Positions 18,062 through 27,575 of a stretch of 37,529 nucleotides of DNA are shown here, piece after piece (position 1 is the first letter of the stretch; each line of letters opens with the position of its first letter). Origin of the DNA: Lachnospiraceae bacterium (GTDB lineage Bacteria > Bacillota > Clostridia > Lachnospirales > Lachnospiraceae); assembly GCA_021202335.1 (NCBI GenBank), contig JAJQDE010000051.1:1-37529 (forward strand), written 5' to 3'. Under the pieces are notes generated by a model. It searched no databases and was not told the DNA's origin. It was given only the letters and a program-made list of their open reading frames with translations. The translations under genes were made by a program, and so were the position numbers.

Positions 18062-19948
18062 ATGACAAAAAAACAGAAAAAGAGGTTGCTGCGCATTGTC
18101 ATATCGTTTATACTTTTGGCAGTGCTGATAATCTGAGGACATACGGGCAGGCTTCCGATAAACGTAAGGCTGCAGCTTCCGCTCTATGCGGTTCCGTATC
18201 TGATTATCGGATATGATATAATATTTAAGGCATTCAGGAATATCAGTCACGGACAGATTTTTGATGAAAACTTTCTAATGATGATTGCCACGTTCGGAGC
18301 CTTCGGCTCCGGAGATTTTTCGGAGGCGGCGGCAGTAATGCTGTTTTATCAGGTCGGCGAGCTGTTTCAGGACTATGCGGTCGGAAAATCGCGCCGGTCT
18401 ATTTCTGATATGATGAGTATTTGCCCGGAGTATGCAAACGTTGAGCAGGACGGAACGATAGTGCAGGCAGACCCCGATGACGTGGAGGTGGGAAGCGTTA
18501 TCGTGATTAAGCCCGGCGAGCGCGTGCCGCTTGACGGGGTAATAATAGAGGGCGAATCGATGCTTGACACGTCGGCGCTGACAGGTGAGCCGGTGCCAAG
18601 AAGCGCGGCTGCGGGCGATGAAATCATAAGCGGCTGCGTCAACGGGAGCGGCACGTTAAAGGTGCGCACGACAAAGGAATTTGACGATTCGACGGTCGCA
18701 AAAATACTGGAGCTTGTGGAAAACGCAAGCTCAAAAAAAGCAAGGGTGGAAAACTTCATAACAAGGTTTGCAAAGTATTATACGCCTGTAGTGACCATCG
18801 CCGCCGTGGTACTTGCGATACTGCCGCCGCTTATTTTAGGCGGTGGCTGGGGAGAATGGATACACAGGGCATGTACCTTCCTTGTTATTTCGTGCCCGTG
18901 CGCGCTTGTGATTTCCGTCCCGCTCGGATTTTTTGGCGGCATTGGCGCGGCGTCGCGCATCGGCGTGCTCGTGAAGGGTAGCAATTACCTTGAGGAAGTG
19001 GCGCAGATGGACACGGTTGTCTTTGACAAGACGGGGACGCTCACCAAGGGTGAATTTAAGGTGTCGGGCATCTTTGCGGAGAACGGCTTTACGCAGGCTT
19101 CCGTTTTGGAGCTTGCCGCGCTCGCGGAAGGGTATTCCAACCATCCCATTGCGGATTCGATTACGGCGGCATATTTTGAGAAAACAGGAAAAAAAGCGGA
19201 TTTAAACCGCGTGGAGGACGCCGGAGAGCTTGCGGGGCACGGTGTCAGAGCTCTGACGGATAAAGGGCGGACGCTTGTGGGAAATGGGAAGCTTATGCAG
19301 GATAACGGCATTGCGTATCAGCCCTGTAATGAAAACGGAACGATTTGTTATGTGGCGTGTGACGGCGTTTTTGCGGGAGCGGTGGTCATTTCAGACAGTG
19401 TAAAGACCGGCGCGCGCGAGGCGATTGCGGATATGAAAAGGGCAGGAGTGAGGAAATGCGTTATGCTGACGGGCGACAGAAGGCAGGCTGCGGAGCCGGT
19501 GGCGAAGTCGCTTGGCATTGACGGGCTTTGCGCGGAGCTTCTGCCGGCGGATAAGGTAGCAAAGGTGGAGGAGCTTTTGGCAGGCTGCGGCGCAAATAAA
19601 CGCCTTGGCTTTGTGGGCGACGGCATCAACGATGCGCCGGTGCTTGCAAGGGCTGATATCGGCTTTGCAATGGGCAGCATGGGCTCGGACGCGGCGATAG
19701 AGGCGGCGGACGTGGTGCTTATGGACGACGATGTGCGCAAGCTTGCGTCCGTGATAAGGATAGCCAAAAAGACACTCAGAATTGTAAAGCAGAACATTGT
19801 GTTTGCGCTTGGAGTGAAGGGGCTTGTGCTTGTGCTCGGCGCGCTTGGTCTGGTGGGCATGTGGTGGGCTGTCTTTGCTGATGTGGGCGTGGCTGTCATT
19901 GCGATTTTAAACTCCATGCGGATGCTTAGCTATAACGGGAAAGCGTAA
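18062..19948 (+). pseudogene. Zn/Cd/Pb-exporting P1B-type ATPase interrupted by an in-frame TGA
   Basis: From ATG 18062 (Shine-Dalgarno GGTGGGG) the frame runs 24 codons to TGA at 18134-18136, then continues unbroken to 19948. The sequence just after the TGA (LPLYAVPYLIIGYD, HGQIFDENFLM) fits the normal N-terminal membrane region of this family, so the stop lies inside the gene. Downstream are TGEP, the CPC metal motif (about 278), DKTGTLTKG (phosphorylated Asp about 322), SNHPIA, GDGINDAP, and a last helix with D-x-G and N-x-x-R that marks P1B-2 (Zn/Cd/Pb) pumps. Translation from ATG 18278 would lack the first membrane helices and has no clear ribosome-binding site. A sequencing error remains possible. 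Confidence 0.85.
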
Positions 19949-19990
19949 ACCGGCGAAGCTTCCGCAGCTTATGGAAAATGGGGGATTGAT

Positions 19991-22393
19991 GTGGAAGTAC
20001 ATATCTCGGTCAGACAGCTTGTGGAGTTTATCCTCCGCGAGGGGAGCATTGACAAGCGAAAATCCGCAGGGGTATCAAATGCCATGCAGGAGGGCAGCCG
20101 CATCCATCGGATGATACAGGGCAGGATGGGTGCGGACTACCACTCGGAGGTCGTGCTGAAATATGTTTGGAGCGCGGGAGAGTACGGCATAGCGGTGGAG
20201 GGACGCGCGGACGGCATCATAGATGCGGACTTTGCACAAAGGGACAGCGGCAGTCAGCCGCGCACCGGCAATAAAGTCATTATCGATGAAATAAAGGGCG
20301 TATACAGGGAGCTTAAGCGCATTGCCGCGCCGGAGGGCGTGCATCTTGCGCAGGCAAAGTGCTATGCGTATATCTATGCGGAAAAAAACAGCCTTGACAC
20401 AATCGGCGTGCGCGTCACCTACTGCAATATGGAAACGGAGGAAATCAAATCCTTTGAGGAGGAATATACCTTTGACGCGCTGCGGGATTGGTTTGACGGG
20501 CTTTTGACGGAATATAAAAAGTGGACGGATTTTCAGGCCGGGTGGGATAAAATCCGCACGGCGTCCATAAAGGAGCTGGCGTTTCCCTTTCCATACAGAG
20601 AGGGGCAAAGAGAGCTTGCGGAATATGTGTATCGGACGATTTACCACAAAAGAAAGCTGTTCCTGCAGGCGCCGACGGGAGTGGGAAAAACCATATCCAC
20701 GGTATTCCCGGCTGTCAAGGCGATGGGCGAGGGGCTTGCGGAGCGGATTTTTTATCTTACGGCAAAAACCATCACGCGCACGGTGGCGCAGGACTGCTTT
20801 GAGCTTTTGCGTCAAAGAGGTCTGTCGATAAAAACCGTGACGCTCACGGCAAGGGATAAAATCTGCTTTTTAAAGGAGGACGGCGGGGAGGCTGAGTGCA
20901 ATCCCGACGCCTGTCCTTACGCTGACGGGCATTATGACAGGATTAACGGGGCAATCTATGAGCTTTTGACGGGCAGCGACAGCTTTACGCGCGATGAGGT
21001 GCAAGAGTGCGCGCGGCGGCATATGGTCTGCCCCTTTGAGCTGAATTTGGACATGAGCCTGTTTTCGGACGCGGTTATCTGCGATTACAATTATGTGTTT
21101 GACCCGCGTGTGGCGCTAAAGCGGTTTTTCGGCGAAAACAACGCGGGGCGGGATTATGTGTTTTTGGTGGACGAGGCGCACAACCTGCTGGAGCGCGGCA
21201 GGGATATATACAGCGCGGCTTTGCTGAAAAGCTCGTTTTTAAAGATAAAGCGTATGGTAAAGGAAATGTCGCCAAAGCTGGCGCGGCTTTTGGATAAATG
21301 TAACCGGGAGCTGCTTGCCATGAAGCGGCAGTGCGACCGGTACCGCAGGGAGGAGGGGATTGACGGCTTCGTCAATGCCCTCATGCGCGTGTATGAGGCG
21401 ATGGACGATTTCCTTGAGGAGCATGAGAGCTTTCCGGAAAGAAATGAAATACTTGAATTTTATTTCGAGGCGTCGTATTTTTTGGACATTTATGAGATTT
21501 TGGATGAGAATTATGTGGTATACAGTCAGCTTACGGACGACGGCGATTTTATGCTGAAGCTGTTTTGCGTGGACCCTTCGGAAAATTTAAAAAGCTGTAT
21601 GCGCAAGGGAAGAAGCAGTATTCTCTTCTCGGCGACGTTTCTGCCCATCATGTATTATAAAAGGCTTTTGGGCGGCGAGCCGCAGGATTATGAGGTGTAT
21701 GCAAGATCGACCTTTTCGGAGGATAAAAAGGCGCTTTTTATTGCAAATGACGTTACCAGCAAATACACGAGAAGGAGCGAGGAGGAGTTTGGGCGCATTG
21801 CGCGGTATATTTATGAGGTGGTGCGGCAGCGGCACGGAAATTACATGGTTTTTCTGCCCTCGCATCTTTTTTTGGAGCAGGTATATAACCGCTTCATGGA
21901 GGAGTATTCCGGCGCGGAGGATATGGAGTGCATTGCGCAGGAGGACTATATGAGCGAGGCAAAGCGGGAGGAATTTCTGCAGCGTTTCCGGAGCAATGAG
22001 GATGGGAAAAATCTGATCGGCTTCTGTGTGATGGGCGGTATTTTTTCCGAGGGAATAGATTTAAAGCGGGATGATTTAATCGGCGCGCTGATTGTAGGGA
22101 CGGGTATTCCGCAGACATGCTGCGAGAGGGAGCTTTTAAGGCAGTATTTTGACGGGCGCGGCGAAAACGGCTTTGACTATGCGTACTGCTATCCGGGGAT
22201 GAATAAGGTGCTGCAGTCGGCGGGACGCGTCATACGCACGGCGGAGGACGTGGGTGTGGTCGCGCTTTTGGACGAACGCTTTTTGGAATACAGGTACAGG
22301 CGCATGTTTCCGCGCGAGTGGAGCCGCTATGAGGTTGTTGGCGTCGATGAAATTTCGGCGCGGGTGGAAAAATTCTGGAATGATTGGTTGTGA
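19991..22393 (+). CDS. Fused Cas4/RecB-like nuclease and Rad3/XPD-type DNA helicase
   Basis: The 800-residue protein starts at GTG. The first ~190 residues form a PD-(D/E)XK nuclease: EGSRIHRMIQ, GRADGIID, the catalytic IIDEIKG, and QAKCYAYIY. The helicase follows, with Walker A QAPTGVGKT near 227-236 and the DEAH box (VDEAHN) near 391-396. Cysteines in ICFLK, ECNPDACPY and CARRHMVC are placed where XPD/DinG helicases bind a 4Fe-4S cluster. Helicase C-terminal motifs (GGIFSEGIDL, QSAGRVIR) complete it. A role in DNA repair or processing of branched DNA is inferred; no CRISPR genes are nearby. Confidence 0.88.
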   Translation: MEVHISVRQLVEFILREGSIDKRKSAGVSNAMQEGSRIHRMIQGRMGADYHSEVVLKYVWSAGEYGIAVEGRADGIIDADFAQRDSGSQPRTGNKVIIDEIKGVYRELKRIAAPEGVHLAQAKCYAYIYAEKNSLDTIGVRVTYCNMETEEIKSFEEEYTFDALRDWFDGLLTEYKKWTDFQAGWDKIRTASIKELAFPFPYREGQRELAEYVYRTIYHKRKLFLQAPTGVGKTISTVFPAVKAMGEGLAERIFYLTAKTITRTVAQDCFELLRQRGLSIKTVTLTARDKICFLKEDGGEAECNPDACPYADGHYDRINGAIYELLTGSDSFTRDEVQECARRHMVCPFELNLDMSLFSDAVICDYNYVFDPRVALKRFFGENNAGRDYVFLVDEAHNLLERGRDIYSAALLKSSFLKIKRMVKEMSPKLARLLDKCNRELLAMKRQCDRYRREEGIDGFVNALMRVYEAMDDFLEEHESFPERNEILEFYFEASYFLDIYEILDENYVVYSQLTDDGDFMLKLFCVDPSENLKSCMRKGRSSILFSATFLPIMYYKRLLGGEPQDYEVYARSTFSEDKKALFIANDVTSKYTRRSEEEFGRIARYIYEVVRQRHGNYMVFLPSHLFLEQVYNRFMEEYSGAEDMECIAQEDYMSEAKREEFLQRFRSNEDGKNLIGFCVMGGIFSEGIDLKRDDLIGALIVGTGIPQTCCERELLRQYFDGRGENGFDYAYCYPGMNKVLQSAGRVIRTAEDVGVVALLDERFLEYRYRRMFPREWSRYEVVGVDEISARVEKFWNDWL

Positions 22394-22416
22394 CAGTGGT
22401 TTATCTGTGCTATAAT
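22388..22416 (+). promoter_or_regulatory. Candidate promoter at the 3' end of the helicase gene
   Basis: TTGTGA (22388-22393), a 17-nt spacer, and a perfect TATAAT (22411-22416). The -10 box directly abuts the first hairpin that follows. Confidence 0.5.
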
Positions 22417-22460
22417 GAACGCAGTACCTGCGTTCATCAGCAAGTTTCTGCGAAACTTGC
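22417..22460 (+). repeat. Two tandem perfect hairpins with 3-nt loops
   Basis: GAACGCAG-TAC-CTGCGTTC (22417-22435) is followed by GCAAGTTTC-TGC-GAAACTTGC (22440-22460). There is no T-tract, so termination is doubtful. The style resembles the triloop hairpin between arsR and the HMA gene. Confidence 0.65.
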
Positions 22461-22489
22461 GGTATGCGCAAAGGACAGCGCAACAAATA

Positions 22490-22498
22490 TGATATAAT
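22490..22498 (+). promoter_or_regulatory. Candidate extended -10 promoter for the phosphohexomutase gene
   Basis: TGATATAAT is an extended -10 element with a perfect TATAAT (22493-22498). The -35 region is poor. The start codon is 69 bp downstream. Confidence 0.5.
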
Positions 22499-22566
22499 GT
22501 ACGCGGAAGAAATTAGAGTTGCCGTGCTCCGCAAAATAAGCGGGTTTTGGAGAATGGGGGATTGTT

Positions 22567-24069
22567 ATGGCGGATATCAGGAAGCTGCAAAATGGCAGCG
22601 ACATACGGGGAATTGCATGCGAGGGCGTGGAGGGTGAGAGCGTAAATCTCACCGCGGATGCCGGGAATCTGATAGGAGGCGGCTTTGTCAGATGGCTTGC
22701 AAAGAAAAAGGGGAAGGAGCCGGGAAAGCTGCGAATAGGAATCGGGCATGACTCGCGGATTACCGCTGACAGCCTTTTTGAGGCGGCTGCAAAGGGCATT
22801 GCGGCAGCAGGCGCAAGGGTTTATGACTGCGGTCTTGTATCAACGCCGTCGATGTTCATGACGACAGTGTTTGACGAGTTTGCCTTTGACGGCGCTATCA
22901 TGATTACGGCAAGCCACCTTCCGTTTAACAGAAACGGTTATAAATTTTTTGACAGGGACGGCGGCCTGGAGCATGATGATATCGCGGATATACTGGAAAC
23001 GGCAGCGGCGCTGACTGTGCAGGAGGCGGAGCTTGGCGGTGTGGAAAAGTGCGACACGATTTCGGTATATTGTGATTTCTTAAAGGATAAAATAAGAAAA
23101 AGCATCAACGCGGCGGATTATGATAAGCCACTTGCAGGCTTACATATCGTTGTAGACACCGGAAACGGCGCGGGCGGCTTTTTTGTTGAGAAGGTGCTAA
23201 AGCCCTTGGGCGCGGACACCTCGGGAAGTCAGTTCCTTGAGCCGGACGGATATTTTCCCAATCATATTCCCAATCCCGAAAATAAGAAGGCCATGGAGTC
23301 GATTAAGCGGGCAGTGCTTGAGAATAAGGCGGATTTGGGAATCATATTTGACACGGACGTTGACAGAATGTCGGCGGTGCTTCCAAACGGCGACGAGGTA
23401 AACAGGGACGCAATCATTGCTATGATGGCGGCAATCATCGCTGAGGATTACCCCGGCGGCACAATCGTTACCGACTCGGTGACAAGCGACCGCCTTACGC
23501 GCTTTATTGAAGGCATCGGCATGAAGCACCACCGCTATATGCGCGGATATAAGAATGTCATAAACGAATCGATTCGTTTAAACGGAGAAGGAATTGTTTC
23601 TCCGCTTGCGATAGAAACCTCGGGACACGGCGCGCTCAGCGAGAACTATTTTCTCGACGACGGCGCGTACATGGCGGTGAAGTTGCTGATTGCGCTTGCA
23701 AAGGCGGCAAAGGAAAACAAGCCTCTCTCGGCGTTTATAGAAAAGCTTGAAAAGGGCTTTGAGGAGAGGGAGTACCGCTTTGGCGTCAAGGGGGACGATT
23801 TTAAGGAATACGGCAAAAATGCCCTGAATACATTTGAGGAGAGGGCAAGGAAGAAGGGCTTTTGCATTGCGCCAAACTCATATGAGGGCGTGCGCATTAC
23901 CTTTGACACGGCTGAGGTAAAGGGCTGGCTTTTGCTGCGCATGTCGCTTCACGACCCGCAGATGCCTTTAAATATCGAAGGCGTAAGAGAGGGCGACTGC
24001 GACAGGCTTTTTGACATTGTTTTGGAGCTGCTTGAGGGCTTTGACGGTTTGGTGATACCGGAAAGATGA
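22567..24069 (+). CDS. Phosphomannomutase / phosphoglucomutase-family enzyme
   Basis: The protein is an alpha-D-phosphohexomutase that moves phosphate between C1 and C6 of a hexose. Of 500 residues, the phosphoserine is S116 in TASHLPFNRNGYKFF, the Mg-binding loop is DTDVDR (about 262-267), and the sugar-binding loop ETSGHGALSENYF is near 350. A C-terminal phosphate-binding domain follows. The precise substrate (glucose or mannose phosphate) cannot be settled from sequence. The upstream region has a promoter, and the start has the GAATGGGGGATTGTT context seen at several genes here. Confidence 0.9.
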   Translation: MADIRKLQNGSDIRGIACEGVEGESVNLTADAGNLIGGGFVRWLAKKKGKEPGKLRIGIGHDSRITADSLFEAAAKGIAAAGARVYDCGLVSTPSMFMTTVFDEFAFDGAIMITASHLPFNRNGYKFFDRDGGLEHDDIADILETAAALTVQEAELGGVEKCDTISVYCDFLKDKIRKSINAADYDKPLAGLHIVVDTGNGAGGFFVEKVLKPLGADTSGSQFLEPDGYFPNHIPNPENKKAMESIKRAVLENKADLGIIFDTDVDRMSAVLPNGDEVNRDAIIAMMAAIIAEDYPGGTIVTDSVTSDRLTRFIEGIGMKHHRYMRGYKNVINESIRLNGEGIVSPLAIETSGHGALSENYFLDDGAYMAVKLLIALAKAAKENKPLSAFIEKLEKGFEEREYRFGVKGDDFKEYGKNALNTFEERARKKGFCIAPNSYEGVRITFDTAEVKGWLLLRMSLHDPQMPLNIEGVREGDCDRLFDIVLELLEGFDGLVIPER

Positions 24070-24093
24070 GATTATACCGGAATGGAGATTAGT

Positions 24094-24645
24094 ATGAGGA
24101 TTGGAACGGGCTATGACGTTCACCGCCTTGTGGAGGGCAGGAAGCTGGTTATCGGCGGTGTGACTATTCCCTATGAGCTTGGGCTTTTGGGACATTCGGA
24201 CGCGGATGTGCTGCTTCATGCCATATCCGACGCGCTTTTGGGCGCTGCGGCGCTTGGCGATATAGGGAAGCACTTCCCGGACAACGACCCGGCGTATGAG
24301 GGGATTTCGAGCGTGCTCCTTTTGGAAAGGGTGGGCGCACTCTTAGAGGAAAATATGTTTTACATCGAAAACATTGACGCGACGATTATCGCTCAGGCGC
24401 CGAAAATGCGCCCGTACATTGATGAGATGCGCGCTAACATTGCGGGAGCGCTTCACATTACTGCAGAGCAGATTAACGTAAAGGCGACCACGGAGGAGGG
24501 GCTTGGCTTTACGGGCGAGGGTAAGGGCATTTCCGCGCAGGCGGTGTGCCTGCTGACCAGCCCCCGGGAAATGGCGACCATGGAAATGTCCGGGCAGACT
24601 GCGGCGCGTGACTGCGGCGGCTGCTCAGGATGCATAAAGAGATAG
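24094..24645 (+). CDS. ispF: 2-C-methyl-D-erythritol 2,4-cyclodiphosphate synthase (IspF), with Cys-rich tail
   Basis: IspF makes the cyclic diphosphate intermediate of the MEP isoprenoid pathway. I chose ATG 24094 ([12 protein letters not shown]) because GGAG lies just upstream; an ATG 12 nt earlier falls inside the Shine-Dalgarno. Zn ligands are in DVH and in [23 protein letters not shown] carries the cytidine-binding Thr. The family length is about 157 residues, but this protein has 183. The extra C-terminal ~25 residues end in [10 protein letters not shown], a possible metal-binding tail. A later frameshift or fusion cannot be excluded, but the frame is clean. Confidence 0.93.
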   Translation: MRIGTGYDVHRLVEGRKLVIGGVTIPYELGLLGHSDADVLLHAISDALLGAAALGDIGKHFPDNDPAYEGISSVLLLERVGALLEENMFYIENIDATIIAQAPKMRPYIDEMRANIAGALHITAEQINVKATTEEGLGFTGEGKGISAQAVCLLTSPREMATMEMSGQTAARDCGGCSGCIKR

Positions 24646-24690
24646 CGGCTTTGCGATATTGAAATATTGAAACGGAAAGGAAGGGTTTGT

Positions 24691-25416
24691 ATGTCACTTG
24701 TAACAACACCGCACATTAACGCGGAGGCGGACGCTTTTGGAAAAACGGTGCTTATGCCGGGCGACCCGCTTCGCTCAAAGTTTATTGCGGAAAATTTTTT
24801 GGAAAATGCCACACTTGTAAACAATATCAGAGGAATACAGGGCTATACGGGAACCTATAAGGGCACTAAGGTAAGCGTTATGGCAAGCGGAATGGGTATG
24901 CCTACCATCGGGATTTATTCGTATGAGCTTTTTAAATTTTTCGGCGTGGAAAATATCATGCGCATCGGCTCTACGGGCGCATTACAGGAGAAGGTGCATA
25001 TACGGGATATCGTAATCGGCATGGGAGCATGCACAAATTCAGGCTACGCGGCGCAGTACGGCTTGAGGGGAACCTTTGCGCCGATTGCAAGCTATCCGCT
25101 GATGAGAGAGGCGATTTTACAGTCCGAGGCGGCGGGGGCAGTTTACCATGTTGGAAACGTGCTTTCCTCAGACGTATTTTACAACGACAACGATGACGAC
25201 AATGCGGGCTGGCAGAAGATGGGCGTGCTCTGCGTGGAGATGGAGGCGGCGGCTCTTTACATGAATGCGGCGAGATGCGGCAAAAATGCGCTTGCGATAC
25301 TTACGGTTTCCGACAGCATGGTGACAGGCGAGCAGACGACTGCGCAGGAGCGTCAGAGCTCTTTCACGCAGATGATGGAGATTGCGCTGAATACGGCTGT
25401 GAATATTGAAAAATAG
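24691..25416 (+). CDS. deoD: Purine-nucleoside phosphorylase, DeoD type
   Basis: This hexameric (NP-I family) enzyme cleaves purine (deoxy)nucleosides with phosphate for salvage. The ATG at 24691 is preferred because GGAAGGG precedes it, giving 241 residues. Motifs are MPGDPLRSKFIA (phosphate/ribose side), ASGMGMPTIGIY, RIGSTGAL, CVEMEAAALY (ribose Glu), and LTVSDSMVTGE with the catalytic Asp. It lies between ispF and cysE with short gaps. Confidence 0.94.
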   Translation: MSLVTTPHINAEADAFGKTVLMPGDPLRSKFIAENFLENATLVNNIRGIQGYTGTYKGTKVSVMASGMGMPTIGIYSYELFKFFGVENIMRIGSTGALQEKVHIRDIVIGMGACTNSGYAAQYGLRGTFAPIASYPLMREAILQSEAAGAVYHVGNVLSSDVFYNDNDDDNAGWQKMGVLCVEMEAAALYMNAARCGKNALAILTVSDSMVTGEQTTAQERQSSFTQMMEIALNTAVNIEK

Positions 25417-25431
25417 AGGTGCGGTCATAAG

Positions 25432-26130
25432 ATGGGGATGTTTAAAAATATCCGAAATGAGATTAAGGTCATCAGGGAGCGCGACCCCGCAATTCATTCC
25501 AATATGGAGGTTTTTCTGTACCCGAGCTTTAAGGTGATGCTCCATTACAGAGTCGCGCACAGGCTGTACAAGGGCGGGCATTATTTCCTTGCGAGATGGG
25601 TTTCCCAGCGCGCCGTGCGAAAGACGGGGATTGAGATACACCCCGGAGCCGAAATAGGCGAAAATTTCTTTATTGACCATGGAAACGGCGTGATTATCGG
25701 AGAAACGGCGGTGGTCGGAAACAATGTCACGCTTTATCAGGGAGTGACGCTCGGCGGCACGGGAAAGGAGCACGGAAAACGTCACCCGACAATCGGCGAC
25801 AATGTGATGATAAGCGCCGGAGCGAAGGTTATCGGCTCGTTTAAGGTCGGCGAAAATTCAAAAATCGGCGCGGGGAGCGTGGTGATCGAGGAGGTTCCGC
25901 CCAACTGCACCGTTGTCGGCGTGCCGGGAAGGGTCGTGAGGCGCAACAATCAAAGGCTGGTGCGCGAGGAGCTCAACCAGGTCGACCTTCCCGATCCCAT
26001 AAGCGAGGATATCCGGACGCTGCAGTGCGAAAATTCGGAGCTGGCAAACCGTATCATTGAGCTTGAAAAACAGCTTAAGACCCTTACAAAGGAGCTTGGA
26101 GCGTTAGCTGATGGCAATCAAAATACATAA
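25432..26130 (+). CDS. cysE: Serine O-acetyltransferase
   Basis: CysE acetylates L-serine with acetyl-CoA, the first step of cysteine synthesis. The 232-residue protein has a helical N-terminus (ERDPA, YRVAHRLY), then a left-handed beta-helix of hexapeptide repeats with the catalytic region DHGNGVIIGETAVVG and GKRHPTIGDNV. Beyond about residue 185 a heptad-like segment (ENSELANRIIELEKQL) suggests a coiled-coil extension. It is immediately followed by cysS, so cysteine supply and its charging onto tRNA are encoded together. Confidence 0.95.
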   Translation: MGMFKNIRNEIKVIRERDPAIHSNMEVFLYPSFKVMLHYRVAHRLYKGGHYFLARWVSQRAVRKTGIEIHPGAEIGENFFIDHGNGVIIGETAVVGNNVTLYQGVTLGGTGKEHGKRHPTIGDNVMISAGAKVIGSFKVGENSKIGAGSVVIEEVPPNCTVVGVPGRVVRRNNQRLVREELNQVDLPDPISEDIRTLQCENSELANRIIELEKQLKTLTKELGALADGNQNT

Positions 26131-26150
26131 AATCCGGAATGGAGTTAAAA

Positions 26151-27575
26151 ATGGAAAATAAATTATCTTTTTATAATACACTGACCAGTCGGGTGGAGAA
26201 GTTTATTCCGAACGAGGACGGAAGGGCAGCGATGTACACCTGCGGACCGACGGTATATCACTATGCGCATATCGGCAACCTGCGCACCTATATAATGGAG
26301 GATTTGCTGGAAAAGACCCTGCGTTACGTGGGCTATGACGTGAAAAGGGTCATGAATGTCACGGACGTGGGACATCTTTCAAGCGACGCCGACACAGGAG
26401 AGGACAAAATGCTCAAGGGCGCGAAAAGAGAGCAGAAGACGGTGATGGAGATTGCTAAGTTTTATACGGACGCGTTTTTTGACGACTGCAAAAAGCTTAA
26501 CATCAAAATGCCTGACGTGGTGGAGCCTGCGACAAACTGTATTCCGGAATTTATCCATATGATAGAGGCGCTTTTGGAAAAGGGCTATGCGTATGAGAGC
26601 GGCGGAAATATCTATTTTGACACGTCAAGGCTTGCTGATTATTATGTGTTTTCAAGCCAAAGCGAGAAGGAGCTTTTGGTCGGCGTGCGCGACGATGTTT
26701 CAGAGGATGCGAACAAGAAAAACAAGAGTGATTTCGTGCTATGGTTCACGAAGTCAAAGTTTGACGCGCAGGAGCTTAAATGGGAAAGCCCATGGGGAGT
26801 CGGCTATCCGGGCTGGCATATTGAGTGCTCCTGCATCAGCATGAAGCATTTGGGAGAGTACATGGATATTCATTGCGGCGGCGTGGACAATATCTTCCCG
26901 CACCATACCAACGAGATTGCACAGAGCGAGGCGTACTTAGGGCATAAGTGGTGTAACTACTGGTTCCATGTGCATCATTTAAATGACAGGTCTGGGAAAA
27001 TGAGCAAGTCAAAGGGCGATTTCCTTACGGTATCGCTTTTGGAATCAAAAAATTATAATCCTTTGGCGTACCGGCTTTTCTGTCTGCAGTCGCACTACCG
27101 CAAACCGCTGGAGTTTTCATATGATGTGCTTGACAACATGAGCGCCGCGTATGAGAAGCTTGTAAAGAAAATCGGTATGCTTGACGGCACGGGCGAGGTT
27201 GACAGCGGGAAATTTGCGGAGTACAGGAGCAAATTTGAGGAAGCGCTCTGCGACGATTTAAATTCGGCAATGGCAGTCACGGTGCTCTATGATATGCTTA
27301 AGGCTGACATGTCTGATGCGACCAAGCTTGCGCTTGCAAAAAGCTTTGACGAGGTGCTTTCGCTTGACCTTACCGGGGCTCATGCCGCAAAGGAAACGGA
27401 GCCTGCAATCGACGCGGAGCTTGAGGCATATGTGCTTGAGAAAATCGCAGAGCGCAAGGCGGCAAAGAAGGAAAAGGATTTTGCAAAGGCGGACGCAATC
27501 CGCAATGAGCTTTTGGAGAAGGGCATCGCGCTGGAGGACACGCGCGAGGGCGTTAAGTGGAAAAGGGTAAAGTGA
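26151..27575 (+). CDS. cysS: Cysteinyl-tRNA synthetase
   Basis: This class I synthetase charges tRNA-Cys. The ATG at 26151 (MENKLSFY) is chosen because GGAG lies upstream; another ATG 12 nt earlier overlaps that Shine-Dalgarno. Of 474 residues: TCGPTVYHYAHIGN carries the zinc Cys and the HIGH-like motif, GWHIECSCI and HHTNEIAQSE complete the zinc/active site, and KMSKSKG is the KMSKS loop. The C-terminus holds the helical anticodon-binding domain. It overlaps the mrnC start. Confidence 0.96.
   Translation: MENKLSFYNTLTSRVEKFIPNEDGRAAMYTCGPTVYHYAHIGNLRTYIMEDLLEKTLRYVGYDVKRVMNVTDVGHLSSDADTGEDKMLKGAKREQKTVMEIAKFYTDAFFDDCKKLNIKMPDVVEPATNCIPEFIHMIEALLEKGYAYESGGNIYFDTSRLADYYVFSSQSEKELLVGVRDDVSEDANKKNKSDFVLWFTKSKFDAQELKWESPWGVGYPGWHIECSCISMKHLGEYMDIHCGGVDNIFPHHTNEIAQSEAYLGHKWCNYWFHVHHLNDRSGKMSKSKGDFLTVSLLESKNYNPLAYRLFCLQSHYRKPLEFSYDVLDNMSAAYEKLVKKIGMLDGTGEVDSGKFAEYRSKFEEALCDDLNSAMAVTVLYDMLKADMSDATKLALAKSFDEVLSLDLTGAHAAKETEPAIDAELEAYVLEKIAERKAAKKEKDFAKADAIRNELLEKGIALEDTREGVKWKRVK

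Noticed and set aside
18134-18136. TGA in the ATPase as a selenocysteine codon
   Set aside because: I see no convincing stem-loop just downstream, the family has no catalytic Cys at this membrane-helix position, and a nonsense change or read error is simpler.
19991-22393. Nuclease-helicase as a type IV CRISPR DinG or Cas4 component
   Set aside because: No repeats, cas genes or effector genes are present nearby; the neighbours are housekeeping genes.
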